This document shows, one piece after another, positions 21,651 to 36,600 of a stretch of 64,000 bases of DNA; the stretch's first letter is position 1, and every line of letters starts with the position of its first letter. The position numbers were made by a program, and so were the translations under genes. The notes under the pieces were generated by a model. The model worked only from the letters and a program-made list of their open reading frames with translations, had not been told where the DNA came from and did not search any database. This DNA is from Anas platyrhynchos. Lineage: Eukaryota > Chordata > Aves > Anseriformes > Anatidae. The stretch covers positions 48,647,501-48,711,500 of the forward strand of contig NC_092591.1 of the NCBI RefSeq assembly GCF_047663525.1, given 5' to 3'.

Positions 21651-24600
21651 GGATTAAAGAGCTTGGCTCTAATGGGGCCCTAGTGAACTGCGAAGGTGCG
21701 TAAGGCGCTTAAGGTGTTACTGTGCGCCACTGAGGAAGCAGCAGGGTACGCGAAATTGAGACTTGGTAAGTTTGTGTTGTAAATATAAACCTCGTTTCCT
21801 AATTCACTGGTAAAATTTTGCTCTGAGGAACTGGACCTTCAGCCATGGGTGGGTGGTTGCCTGTTTTCCTTTCCAGTAACCCATATCATGTAAATGGCAT
21901 TTCCACCTGCATCTGTCTCCATTTTACAGTCCCTGTGTAGACAATTAGTTACAGGAATTAACCCAACCCTACAGTAACATTAGCAACTTCTTTTTTTTTT
22001 TTTTTTGCTAGTGGCTGGCTCCTGCTTATTCTCCTCCCCTATGCTGCAGTCTCAGGAGTGGCTGAAGGCTCTGTAAAACCCCAGCAAAGTGCAGAAGAAA
22101 TGCTAGAGCTATGGTAGGCCTTTCCCACATACAAAACAAAAAAAAAAAAAAAAAAAAGGAGCTTTGGTACATATTCACATTTGAACAGACTAAGTTCTGT
22201 ATGTACACGCTATATGTGTACGTAGGTGTTCAACGAGGCTTTACTGGGCCTTCTCCTGCCCAATAAAGTAAGCATCAGATCCTCAGCATCTGAGTCAGCA
22301 GAAGCTAGAAGAACTTCAGGCTTGGTCAAAGGGATGGTCACCAAAGGGACAGGCAGTGCAGCATGTGTGTTGTACAGCTTATAGCAAACAGCAAGCATTG
22401 AGCAGTTGGACGTATCGTAACACCATTTACAAATGAACCTACTCAACACTTGCTTGCGGACTCAGTCAGAGCAGTAGTGAAATGCTGTCCTCTGAAGTGC
22501 AGTCTTGACAACCAGTTTTCACTTCCCCAGCGATGACTTCTACAGTCCAACAGCGCTGGCCTAGCAGACATAGCTAAAGCCTTGTTTTCTTCCCTTGTCT
22601 TGGCCAATTCACTTTTCATACTGATTTGGCATACACACTGCTTTTGGGTGGGGTGAGGAAAGTACTGGCATACACTTTGTTTGATCTGCAAGTGCTTGCA
22701 GTAACATCTGGTAACTTCAGGCAGTACGCCACTGTGCTAAAATAGCTACCTGAAGCCATTTTATATAACCTTTCTCAAGTTACAAATACATGTACAATTG
22801 GTACAGTAGCGACAACAAGCTGTTCTGCCTGGGTAGGTTTTTACCTCATACATGTGTCGTTAGCAGGCTGAGTCCTGTGACTACCAGCTGTGCTTGAATC
22901 ACAGGCTCACAAAACCTCAAGATGACTGCTTACAAGTTAGCAGAATAGTATGGTCCTGTATCTTGTCTTACTCAACAGTAGGCAATAATTACATTCTCCT
23001 CTTTCATGACTGAAGGGAAAAACCACTCCTTGAGTAATATTGTTAAGAGTTGGAAGTGTTTCTACAGATCCTAACGACCTTTGGCTGACACCACTACTAG
23101 AACATACAGATCCCTGTTGCATACCACAGCAAGGCATGACAGTTAATAGTCCTTAAAACACACTAAACAAACCTATTGCACTGGAGTAAGTTCTAGTTCT
23201 GCTAAATAGGGGTTTCTAAACCCTTTTTCATTGATCCTTTTAACCAATGATAAGTTTTCAGTTGAAACCATCACATTTTCCCCTCATAAGTAGTATTCAG
23301 GAGTCTTCAAAACCATTTTAAAACTATTCTAGTAATTCACACTGTTACTCAGACTTCTGTGGGGGAGTAACACAATTCTGTTTTACTTCTCTAGATGCTT
23401 TACCTGAACAACTAGAGGAGTCACATTCAATTTTTTTCTACCTTATACTGCTGCAGAAGATCCAGATGTTGTGTTACACAAGAGAAAGATGTGCACGTTG
23501 AGAATCCAATACTAGGGCTTGTAAAAATCTAGAGTTCATGTAACAGTTAGCTAGTCAGTAATGGAAAAAAAAAATCACTTGGAACAATATGCTGGTATCC
23601 CATCATTGGAGCTACTGATTCTGGATGTCAGAAAGAAGAACTGACTACAGGAAAACTAGTCATAACTTTTGCTCAAGTCTCAGCAGAAGCAGTCCCATGT
23701 TGCACTTTAGAGCAAAGGAGGCAGTTAAGTTGTTTATTAATGACAGTGGAAACAAAATAAAAGTGATAAAGCAAACAGATACTTCTTTAAATATAAAGTT
23801 TCTAGTCATCTAGTGTTCTGTCAGGCTCTTTTTTTTTTCCTTTTGGATTCATGCATAGTTGCAAAAACCCATAGAGGATTCAGGGAGGCATGATACTTCA
23901 ACATAAGCTGTCACCTATGACAAAGTCTGAACAGCAAACATCATATAAAGAAAAACTCAAAACATATTTACAAATTCATACTTTGTAGTCATTGAGAAAT
24001 TTCTTTGTTATCGAGTGACAAATTATGCATGTACACTACATTCCAAAAAGGCATTATTCAATCAGAGTCACTTAGCATAAAATTAAGCTGAAAGACAGAT
24101 TGTCCAAAAATAAGGCCAGTTTCACTCCAAATGTATGTATCTGATAACCAGAATTTTCTGGTACTTGTATGTTAATAAAAAGAGCATAAGAGCACCTGAT
24201 CTAACCCAAGTGTGATACATTGACCAACCTGCAAATTTCATTCTTAGCAGAAATTATCAACAGTAGAAACTCATGAGAAAGGACAATAGTACACACCTTT
24301 TTTGCCATCTTGTCTATTGCTAATTTTAAATGTTTGTATAAAAACAAATCCCCACACCGCATTTGTAATATGATCATAAATAGGCAATAGTTTAAAACTG
24401 TAAGATATGATTACCTCAGACTATCAAGCTGTTCTGCACTTTGGAAAAAAGTCAACAAAACCTAAACATCTTTCTCTTCCTCTCCCTCCCTCCTTTCCCC
24501 CCCACTTCCAAGCCAGGGAAAAAAAAAAAATAATATTCTGATGAATATTAGAGCTGGCACCAACATTCATGCTAGTTGCCCTGATGTGCAACAGAAAGTT

Positions 24601-24688
24601 TATTTACAATAGTCAGACATATTCTTATGCACTAGTCCCAAGAGTCCAAAGAGCTTCTGAAAACAGTTTTGAAGCAAACAAAATCCCA
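21651..24688. other. Sequence between the CD59 promoter and the FBXO3 stop codon, including the FBXO3 3' UTR
   Basis: AT-rich, no coding potential. Minus-strand AATAAA signals for FBXO3 occur at 24599-24604 (about 85 bases after the stop) and 23733-23738 (about 950 bases after it). Which one is used cannot be told from sequence. The remaining stretch to the CD59 island shows homopolymer tracts only. Confidence 0.45.
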
Positions 24689-27600
24689 TCAGGTATGATG
24701 TGGGCAGCGTCCAGAAGGTGCAGGAATGTCCAACACTCTACGTCGATCTTCATATTCATCAGTGTCTGTGGAATCTTCATCTTCATCCACTGCATATTCA
24801 TTATGATTTGTTTCCTAATACAAAACATACACATATTTAATCAAAATTTTGTATTCCAGCTACTTATAAAGAAGCACTAACAATTCCCTAGAAAAATTGA
24901 AAGCCTATATTACTGCATCAGTTACCGGAGATGGATACCATACCCCTTGTCTTAACACCAGTTCCCTAAGCTTACAATAATAATTAGCAATAAAGATAAA
25001 TTTTGCCTAAGTACTTGACCTTTAACTCAATAAATAGCCACTAGCCTTAATTATTTCATGTATAAAACTATGTATACAATGCCACAAGGTACCACAATTT
25101 AGCACCTTAGTTGTACCAATTTCCTTGGCAGCTTATCTAGTATTTTAGTACAGGTAGTTTTAAGTTTTTTTGTTTGTTTTTTAAAAAGAGGGTCATTACT
25201 ACCTTTTAAAACTAGAGGTACAGCAAAAGATATAAAAGCAAATGATTTTCACAGTCAGCTGACTGGAAGAGGTTACAACTCACAAATGTAAGCTTAAGTT
25301 AGATATGACATTTTCCATTATAAGCACGACCTCTGCTGGCATTTACTGTTATAGCTACTACCAAGTTTCAAATGCAAATCCCTTGGAAAAACAGGAAAAA
25401 GTGTAAAGATAGATGCTTACTCCTAAGAAAGAATTTAAAAGACTTTGTGCAAGCACTGAGTCTATCTGAATTAGACACTAAATAAGGGCTATGCTAGTGA
25501 TAAAATAAAGCAGTCTTCTCTAAATGTGCCAAAACAAACAGAAAAGTTAAAGATCACCTACAATTACATTATAGTAACAGTAAGCTAAGTATCTTATTGA
25601 TTTCATTAAGAGACTTAATGAAATGCACTTCAGTCTGAACTAGTGAGCATAAGAGGACCAACACCTTTTTAGAATTGTTATTAACTTAAACTTTTGTTGT
25701 TGAAGAAAGTGAATCAACAATTATGGCTAAAACATACTGTAGTGTGGTGATACCAAGAAGGAATATTTAAAAGAACTAAGAAATCCAAACAGCTAACTCA
25801 ATGCCATGCTTCGAGGTACAAATTAAGAAATAAAGTAGCTCCTTAAAACAAAATGAACAAACCTCAACATTGCTGCAGTCCGCATAATCAGATATATCTC
25901 TGAAATACACCCTGAACAGACATAACCATACATACATACATATTTCTGTGCATTCTGGGGAGCACTGGAGCTCAGACACAGAACAACAGAATGGTCAAGT
26001 TCTACCCCTGTTAAGAGCCTACAGGGCAACAGATCTCACCTGATAAGACACAGTTTGACCTTGATACCAGACAGAGGTGAGGACCCAAGAAGGAACACCC
26101 ATAGCCATTCAGGACTTCTTGTGAAAGCTAGGACCTAGGGTCTTGAATTAAATTGGTACTATTACATGCCAAAGCAACAAGGATATATGGCTTTACTGAC
26201 GTAGAAACTGCCTCAAAATACTGCTATGGTTTCCAGACTGATGTAGGCTTAACTGTGGTATGTTTTATATGGAATTACCAATCCAAATACTGTTCAGTAC
26301 TGTGAGTTTTGCAATGGAAGTGTTAGCGTGTGTTTTTTTTTTTAAATCAATAAATATTCCAGAAGCTGAAAAGAATTTATGTAGTGGGAAGATGCCAAAG
26401 TCTTAGATGTAGTGATTCTTTTAGTTTTTGTTGAAGCAAACCTGAAAGAGTCAATTTTTCAGAAAAGAACTGAAACTCGTTTCAACACACAGCTGCACTC
26501 CCCTATTAAAATCAATCCAAGTGATCAATGAAAACAGAAGGTGAGACGCAAAATCCAGGATAAGCACAAATGCGTATCTACTTACCATTCGTGCTGTAGA
26601 CACCTTGAATGTTGGGCACACCATATGAAATCTGGGAATTGTAACATTAAAGAATTTGTCCTTGTAGTAGAGGCAGTGGAAGGTGTAATACCCCTCCATA
26701 TATCCAGATGTCGTGGAAAAAGTGGTACAGCTGGTATATTCGTAGACTCTCCCTGGACTGATTATTGGAAACTCCCCTGTTGGTAAAATACCAGATCACA
26801 GTAAGTAAGGACTAAAGTATAAGTATAATTTAGCACTAAAGTTAACCACAATTTAGCAGTTTGCTGAGCTCTATAACATTCAGGCAGATGATTTTAGATT
26901 CCTGTAGACATAAACTATTCTCAGTAACTAGTACTAAAAAGAACTGTTTGAAGAAAATTTAACTATCAGGCTTTTCAAACTCCCCTTGTAAAACAACTTC
27001 AAGACAAAACAGATGCATACATATTACTTCATTTCAAGCAATGAAATTATATTTATACAAACCACACAACTGCCACCTTCTCATCATAAGGAATAACTAA
27101 TAGTGGAACTTTCATAACATGTATGCTAAACAGATTCATAAAAGCAACCTTTTACTTACCAACTACTCCAGGACCCTGAACTTCTTCTACATCACCTTTG
27201 GCATTTGTTATTCTCCAGTATCGACTGTCCAGCTGACAAGCCTTCTCAGGAAGAGCATCTTTGGACATTTCAATTCTAGAAGCCAAATAGCATATTTAAT
27301 GGTTACATAACTACTTTCATACATTTCAAGAAAAGCTTGGTAGTCTTGGGCTCTCTCTCAAAATAGACTGGGGAAAAAAAAAAACACAACACACTGCAGT
27401 GAAGTATACTGAATCAATCGCCAAGATATACCTGCATGCCTCTATTCACTGTAGTTATTTAGCCCTTTCTAAAGGGCAGGAATTACTTAGAAATTCTTCC
27501 CCTCACCCATTACTGTACTTTGCCAATTACCAACTTGACAGATACTTCATGTACCTGGCCAGGTAATATTTTAGTGATCTTTTCTATTAGAAAGTACCGC

Positions 27601-30600
27601 ATGCTGTGCACATTCAGATACTTCCCATTCATTTTATTAACTTTATGAATTCTGTGCCTAAATTTGCAACAGTTGATGATCTTAACACTACACAAGTCTC
27701 CCCTGTGTTTTAAGGGTCATGCAGTTATTCTCACCTGATTCTGTATGTGAAGAAATAGTGCGGTGGATGTACAGAACTGAGTTCAGGTAGAAAAGATGTG
27801 GACACAGAAACAGTAATATCTCCTGTGGTAGCAACACATTCTTTATCATGGACATACCTACAAAAAGAAAAACAAACCTAAAAATAGCTCTGAACATTCA
27901 GTACAGAAAACTGAAGATGTAAAGTGATTAGTTAATCACTAATAAGAACACTGTGGGGCTAGACTTAAAAGTAATTCATAATTTGGCAGTTAAACAAAGG
28001 ATGCATACAGAATCTTTAGTATATATTCTTCCCAAACTCATACAGCTACAGCTCTCTGTAACTGCATTAATGCTTGTATTAAGCTAGCTGTATAATTGGA
28101 TCTGAAGTCAGTGAAAACCCACTTGTTTAACAAGGATGCATCTTTATGCTATTTAAAAACCAAAAACCTAACAACTCCTACAGCAAAGAAATTTTCAGAT
28201 GAGGAACTTGTGTTCTGGAACATCCCAGTTCCACAGAAATAAGGTTCTTATATTTAGAAGAAATTATACATGGGTGAATATTCAAACACCAGAACAAATC
28301 CTGTTTATGTACTGATTCTGCACTGTGTTACTTTAGAGACCAGTTCACTGGAACAACTGATTTTTTAATAGCTAAGAACAGCCCTGCAGCTGCAGTGCAC
28401 GCATAGCAGACAGAATAAATGATATGGTACTAGCTATGCTTCAGATCAACTGTATCACAAGATTCCAGTTCTGATAACACAAAGTTATAATCTCTGAAGC
28501 TTGTGATGTTCAAAACAGCTTTTAAGCATTCTGTTTTAAAGTTCTATCTGAAACATCTCATGCACTTCCTCTTCTCCACCATTAGCTTTTGGTATCATAA
28601 ACACATAACTACTTCAGAAGAAGTCCACATTCTAAACAAGCCATCAACATATTGCAGTGAAGTTATAAATCCCAGTCACAATACCTGAAAATCTGATCTC
28701 TGATGATAGGATAACCACCAGTTACAACCTTGTTTACGTAGGATGTAAACCATTCCAAGTAAGATGTACCTAGGTGTCAAAGAAGAGAAGTGTTCGTAAG
28801 GACAGACAAGTTTACCACTAAGTACATTATGATAAATATTCAAAGCAAACACTTTAAAACTTGGAATACTTCTACGATATATTCTCAGACTTTTAGATGA
28901 CAGTTAATACCCCAGCTCATTCAACCAACAAAGATCATTTGTAGAAACCAACCTAGAATAAAGATTACATATTCCAGAAATGCCAAAGCCATCAAAGAAG
29001 CTCTTCGCTAAGTATATCACATTATAATCACAGCCTTCAAATGCTAGTGCCTGTCATCATGTTTTCCTTATCAAGACTGTTCTGCTATGATTTGGAAAGA
29101 TGACTAGTACAGCAGCCTATTCTATTTGTGTAGCTATTTCCAGCTAGTCTACCTACAAGGAGCACACAAGCCTGCTGATGGACTTACTTAATTTTGATAT
29201 AGATATATCTCAAGTTTCCATATGAATACTTAAAGAAACTTGCTAACAAATTGCAGAGTTTTCCTCTCCTTAAGAACAGGGATGAGGCATAGACAGAGAG
29301 ATGCTCTGCACTCCTCCTACAAACCCAGAAGAAATAAGGCTGTACGTCATTCAAAAGAAGCTAGAATTTTCTTAAACATAAAGCCATTGTCTGAAAAAGC
29401 TTTTCGTACACCTACAGCCATTATTTAGGAACAGCTTGATTTCTAAGCAGACAGTCAAGCTGTCACATTTAACTCTTAAAGAGCAGAGTTTCATACAAGC
29501 AATACTGCCTTCCTGGAAAACAACTTCTCAGCTACAGATTTTCTAAGCATTGTGATAGAGTTCAACAGAGAAGCACAGAGTTCTTCAAATATTTGTCAAT
29601 ATCACTCAAAAAAAAATCTTGAAGCTAACTGAAATACTGTGAAACCATTATCCTAGCCTCCACTGACATGTTATCAAGTATTATCACTCCTGTTAGATTA
29701 CATGTACTTACCACTTCTTCCTTTGTGCAAGAGCTATGTGTACTGTCCTTTAACTTTTTGGAAGTCTAAGCAATTCCAAGCTTATTATCCTCCTTTCTAC
29801 CACTAATCCACAAAATGCAAACCTTGTATAAAGCAACTCTGAATGGAGAAAATGGACCAATTTACTCTGCAATGTTCAAAAAAAATCTAGATAAATGCTG
29901 TATATGAAGCTTCCCCTCCACCCTGCAATACGCCAAAATAAACCCTTTCAGCCAAGTGCCATACGTTTAGATACGATGTCGGATCACCTCACCATTGAGG
30001 CAACGCCATAAAAGCAGCAAGCTCGAGGTAACAATACAAATACACCAGAGTAGCTTTAAAGTGTTACATCATCCTCAGGTGGAAGGACATGAGTAACCAG
30101 CTATTACTCTTGAGCTTTTGCTGTAACTTCCCTCTGACTATCCTAAAGAACACAGTGCACTCTAAAATACGACCTTCATAAAACAGATGAGAAATTTTTT
30201 ACTTCACATTGAAACCGGTTCATAAAATCAATGAGTACGTAGAAAGGTTTCCTAAAATTAGAGTGGCTAAGAGTTTACCTACCTCCAACCTAAACCAGCA
30301 ATAGTATAGCATTGTCTAATGTAGTTTCCCACTGTTACTATTAGTACATATATCTGAAGAAATACACAATGCTAACATGAATTTTGGCACCAGTTAGAAC
30401 ACATCTGTCTAAATTAATTCTTCTGACTCAGTGGGAGAGCATAGTCACGGCTACCAGATTTCAGGGAATTAAAGCAAAGAATCATTTCAGCCAATGTACA
30501 TATCAGACAGATGATCTCAGTGGACTACTACATAACCAAATTGCACAGAGAAAATTAGCCAAATCAAAATTCAGAAAGGCTTTCTTCTGTAGCTATGGTT

Positions 30601-33600
30601 ATAATTAATAAGATTTCATTAAGGGACACAAAATATTTTGAACTTCTAACATGGTAGCAAAAGCTACTGGAAAAAAAAAGCTGTCTATTTGGATGTATAA
30701 CTACTTGCATCATTCCAGTGATGGCTAATTTAAAGCTTTTGGTCATCTTGTTAGACAGGTTAATACACTGAGTAATCCGTATACAAGGCACGAGGAAGGA
30801 CAAACTTCATTAAAGAAAACTTTCATCTCATTTCAAATAATCACTGATGTTTTAAATCAGGTTGGTGTCAGCACAGAAAATTTAGAGCACTTGCTCTGTA
30901 CAAGTCAACTGCACTGTACAGTTTGATTTGATCTGTCAAACACTGACATGTATTTTCTACACATAATTAAAACATTCTGCAGAATTCTTTATTCTGAAAT
31001 GTTACCTGTAATGAACATATCAATAGCAGATGGATTGCGAGCCATTTGGTCCTAAAAGGGAAAGTTATGGATTTATTAGAAGTAAAGCATTAGACTTCAA
31101 AGGTTAAAATTCAACATCTGAAATGTAACACAGGGAATGTTTCCCCTACATTCACTAAACCAATGATCTGTCTTCTTAATACACCATTATATTCCCAGCC
31201 AGATATTCAAATGTATAATGTAAAACACAAATTCCTGTCCCTGTGAGTACTCAGCTGATAATTAAATGTACAGCTTGAACATTCCATTAAGGTTAATTAG
31301 ATTTAATGCATTGCTTAAGAAACACAACAAATCAAAATATATTGACTTAGAACAGAAACAGTAAAGTTGAGCTTGGAGAGGACCTTTGGAGATGATCAGT
31401 CCAAACCCCCCACTCAAGACAGGATCAGCTAGGGCAGGTTACCCAGGACCATGGGCTCTGTCTCCAAGAGAGAGACCATGCAACCTCTGTAAGTAACCTG
31501 TTCCAGTATTCAGCCACACTCTGAGCAAAAAACTTTCCCGATGTTCAGATCAGGTTTCTTCTGTTTCAATTTGTGCTTACTGTTTGTTCTTCTATAATTG
31601 GGCAGGCATCATTGAGAGAAGTCTAGCTCTGACTTCCTTATGCCCTGCTATCAAGTATTCATACTCATTGATAAGATTCTCCTGAGCCTTCTCTTCTCCA
31701 GACTCAACAATTCCATATCTTTTACTACCACATACCCCCTTGAAACAAGCAGGACTGTCCAGAGATGACCCAAAATTTACATAGCATTTCAAGGTCCAGA
31801 GCATTATCCAAAATGTTTAAGTACTCAGCATAATACAAAGGGAGAGCTTAACACCCTCCACATGATCACTTATCATGACATTTCCTGGAAATCCAAGTGC
31901 TATGTGCTTTGAAAATAAACAGCTAGAAAGCATGTAGCAGGAAGAAGATATCCTCCCAGCCCATCAACTTTTTTTTTATATAAATAGAAGAAACACTCTT
32001 CACTTCTGCTTTTTTGTTTGGGATAGGCTTCAGGAGGTGGTAGGCTAAAATCTTTTTAGCTTGACTAGCGACAATACGGCTATCTTAAAATTCTACAGCT
32101 ATAAGAATTACGAAAAAAACACTCATAATTAAGTTACACAAAAGATCTGTTTATGACCAATTTGTTCTGTCACTAGAAAGTAAGGTTTGCTTAAAACCCA
32201 GAGGATACCCTTCAGTAAATTCACATTTATCATATCTGGGTGAAGAGATTCATACAGATGAATATCTTCCAAAGAAAAGCTTTTATTCCTTAAAGGAACA
32301 AGAAAAAGATTATATACCTGCCATAGCTATAAACAAATTTAAGAAATATCTTCCAATAAAGATAAAAAGATGAATGTCATCCACTATCATAAACCTATGG
32401 AAACTGCTATAGCCATTAACTACTTCATGTAAATTTCTTTCATCTAATAAGCACTCCACTTGTATACTTTGGTGAAACCTGATGGCAACTCAAGGACAAA
32501 CAACGGAAACCAGCATGCTGTCTTAATATTCACCTTATACTACGTAAAGTATTTTGGGTATCAAATAACATGCAATGGGGTACCATCAACTATTTGAAAA
32601 GTACATTCAGAAGTATAAACATATCCTCCTTACTGGACATTGATAGAAGATCTCGTATTTGTTTCGTCCTTCCACACTCTCCAGGGCCATGTACTGACTC
32701 AGGCCAGTGTGAATGCAAAACGTAAGCGGAAGGCATTGTTTCAGACCTAGCCTCTGTTGAAAACCTCCAGCAGCTGTGTCGATATCCAACAAGTCTTCAG
32801 AGCGGTAGTGGTTCGACAGCGCCATACTTCCCATCAAACTTGAAACAAGAAAAAAAGATAAACAGATGATACTACTCAGAATGCAGCGACAGCTTCAGAA
32901 ATCTTTTCTAAGTATTAATTCTATCAATGCTCTGGATGCATGTTAGAGCTAGATGAAGTCTAACTGTAATACTCAGGAGCAGAGCCATGTTTTAGTTCAC
33001 AGCACTAGCCTTCATAAAGGAAGGCTTGTTAGCTCTCAAATAAATACTTCCTGGTACATTCTGTGCATCCCAAAGCACCTTTTTAAACTGGTGGAGATAC
33101 TCTTTGTGTCTGCAATTACTTCAAAAAAGGTGCAGGCTTTCTGTTAACAGCTGATGCAGTTTTCTACAGTAGCATAATGGAACAACAGCCTATGCAGCCT
33201 GTATCTCAAGTTTTGATAGCATTGAAATTAACTTCCACAAAACATCCATGATTTTTTCAATTAGAATAACAACCTGCTATAGTAAATCATTCATCAAAAC
33301 CACAAATGACCTAGGTGCTTTATACTTTGGAGAAAATGTTGAGAAGCAAAGAAGGAAAACAGCTACTGTATCAGAGAAATTAAAATCTCAGTATAAAAAC
33401 TTAGGCAGACAGATACAAGCAAAGCTGTACAAGGAAAGATTGAGACAATATTCATCAGCATGACATGACAAGACTATCAAGTGTCCTTTAATTTTTCCCT
33501 CTTGCTTTTTGTAAACATCACTATAAAAGATGAGATTTTTGGTTGTTGTTTTTGGCAATAAGAAAGCAACTCTGAAGACCATAGGAGCCTCCCTGCTTAT

Positions 33601-36600
33601 GAATAGAATATACACAATTGGAAAAAAAAAGTTGTACTAATCTGAAAAGTGTATCACATCAGGAATGAAGGTGAGTATCAGAAACTGAAGTTAACACTGA
33701 TATGAGTGACAGGTGAGATAAATGCTAGGGCAAAAATAAAAAACAAGCAACCTACATTCAATCTAACAGGGGCAGAGAATAGAAGAATGGGGTAACATGA
33801 TTTAAGTATTCACTTACAAGGGCACACACTGCAGCAGCGTGCTTAGCAAGAGGAAGAGAAGACTACATTTGTCAAAGCCAAAGAAAAACACTGCAAAGAA
33901 GTTTTTATGAATGACTAGAAAGACTCGGACTTCAGATGTAGCCTGGATTTTGACAAGGTCTCAGCCTTCAGCAAAAACTTTGCAGAGTAAAAAATCACAG
34001 TGAACAACTTAAAATAAAACTTGAAATAAGTACACAGGAGTTCTGTCTACTTATTAAATTAAAATCCTTTAATTTCAGTCCATCTTACTAACTTTCTGAC
34101 TTCTGTATTTAAGAAGTCACATTTTCTTGTTTTTATTTTATTAAAACCAGACTTTTTGTTTGAAAAGACATTTTATCTTTTCTGGAGGCCTTTCTAGAAG
34201 AGATGTATAACCAGGTGAACATAAAAGTGTCTGAAGACTCAATGTCCCATCATATACATATGCTAAGTATCAACTAACTATGAGATGAGTGTCTAACAAT
34301 ACTTCACTAAGAATTGCACTTTAATACCTCCTTAATTCAGGTTACTTTACAGATCGATCTTAAAAGCAAAATACAAGAATTTAATACACTTCAAACAGGC
34401 TAATGGCATGAGATTAAGAAAGCAGTAGTTAGAACAACAAATACATTACTCATAAACATGTTTTATATAACCAACATGGGACTTTGAAACATTTGGAAGG
34501 ACATCAAAAGAAGCCCATGAAATATTCTTCTTATGAACCAGCAGGACACATGAAAAAGTTTACACACTAATGTGCTATATATACACTATGTATCTGGAAA
34601 AAGGCCTGAAGTAATAGAGTTCATGTTTTTTGCAATTGTAGGAATACAACAGATTTTGCAACAGCTTTCTCATCCATTTTTTGGCAGAGTTGACTGAGAT
34701 TCTCTCAAAGCTCTGAAAGATAGTATATTTTGCCTATGGTGCTTTGATGCAAGATATTTTTCAAAATCATGAGGAAGTTTGAATTCTAACGCAAAGTCAA
34801 TGAGAGTACAGGAACTGCATTGGAATTAGCACATGAAAGCTCCTAGAACCAGAAACAAAACAGCCAGCATCCATCCCAAACTCCAGAGACTTTAGCTTCT
34901 CCTTAGGGTTGCTGCCAGATCCAAGTAACGAGAACTCAAAGAGATCTAACCGATTGCGCAATTCAAACTAGACTGGGCCACTTCACAGCAGAGTATTCTT
35001 GACAGATCAATTAAGGAAATTCTCCTAGGGTTAGAGTAAGACTGATCAGTCCTCCAATAAATTGTCTTTCAGTAACGTCACCCAATAGCATATAGTGTGG
35101 ACTAAAAAGTAATCCATAAAGGTACATGCAAGAGTAGCTGAGCTTCCTTGTCTTTATAAACAATATATGAATTTTTCTCCCTTCCCCCAGAGAGGCTGAG
35201 AGCCACAGCTTTCTCTTCCCCAAGCACACAAACCTGTAGTTTACACCTCCCCACCCATACTCCCTTCTAAGTTGCCTTTAACTGATGTTTGCAGATGCCA
35301 ACTCTTGCAGACACTATACTTTTACTGGCGTTATGAAAGCAGTGACTCAAAACACAAGCTGCCACACGTCAGCGTGATCTAAGTCGCTCCTACCTTGGGC
35401 AACAGGTTCCATTCCTCTTATTTTTCCGTACGTATTCTTGCTAAAATCTGAGCACAGATACATGAAGTACCTAACAGTGACAACATGCAAGATGCAGCCA
35501 CATCTAGTCCCAGTGTTCTCCATTTCTGGCCTAACTTGCCCATCCCATCAACTCTCTGCAGACTTCAACTACCTAGAGCTGAACTTTGAAGTATTTACCT
35601 GCCACAACAAAGCACAGAACTATGGGGCTGACTAGTAAGCCTGTCCCAAAGGTTACACCAGGCCTTCCACTTTAGTGTGGCAGCCTTTCTTGCTCTGGGT
35701 CTCCTGTATCAGAACCAACTGGCTCCACCAGGGAGGTTTGTCAACCTGGGTGTAGGCTTGTGCTCTCCATTTGAGGGCACAGCAATACATCACAGCCCAC
35801 TGGCAGTTATTCAGGCCAAGAGGCATGCCCAAAGGTGTGCGTCCCCTGCTACAGCCCTTCCACAGGCACGTTATTCATTGCAGTAGGGGCTTAGTGGGAG
35901 TGAAAAAGCAGTAGGAAGAGGTGCAAAGCTATACACAAGCTGCAGAGCTGCATATTGATCACTTCCAAGCTGATTAAGTGCAAGAACCGTATTTTGCATA
36001 AACCAACACTGTAAGCTTTATGAATCCTATTAAGGTTGATAAAAATTATTAGAAAGTCATCCACTGATCAATGATATGTTTGCTGTTAGTAACTACCACT
36101 TTTTACTCTACCAGGCAACAGAAGGAAGCACTTCCAAAATGGAAAGAGCTATCTCATTTAAAGCCTACAGAACTAGAGCACCTACCTCTCCTCTTAAAAA
36201 AAAAAAAAAAGTCTCTCCTAGAAAAGAAAGAACTAGAAGTCATCCTTATGGTTGCATAAAGCCATTTCCCATATTCCTTCCACGCTTACAATACTAGAGT
36301 TAGAGAAAGCTGTGTCTGCTCTACCTGTGAAGGTTTTGGTATAGCAACATGAAAGCACTGCTCACTACAGACTCTGCAATGATTTGCCCTAGTTTTCCAT
36401 CTTTTGCTAACGCTTGTGGCATTTTGTCAAATGCTGAGCTGCTAAATCTTTTTCTAGTTGGAAGATGCAAATCCACATCTGGTCATTTGCCTTCTAAACT
36501 TGATGTAAAATGAGTTTTTAATTGCTGATACCACTTGAAATTATAAAATCTTCTGCTTAGAAAACTTAATATGCAAAACTGACATTGTGATTCTACTGAT

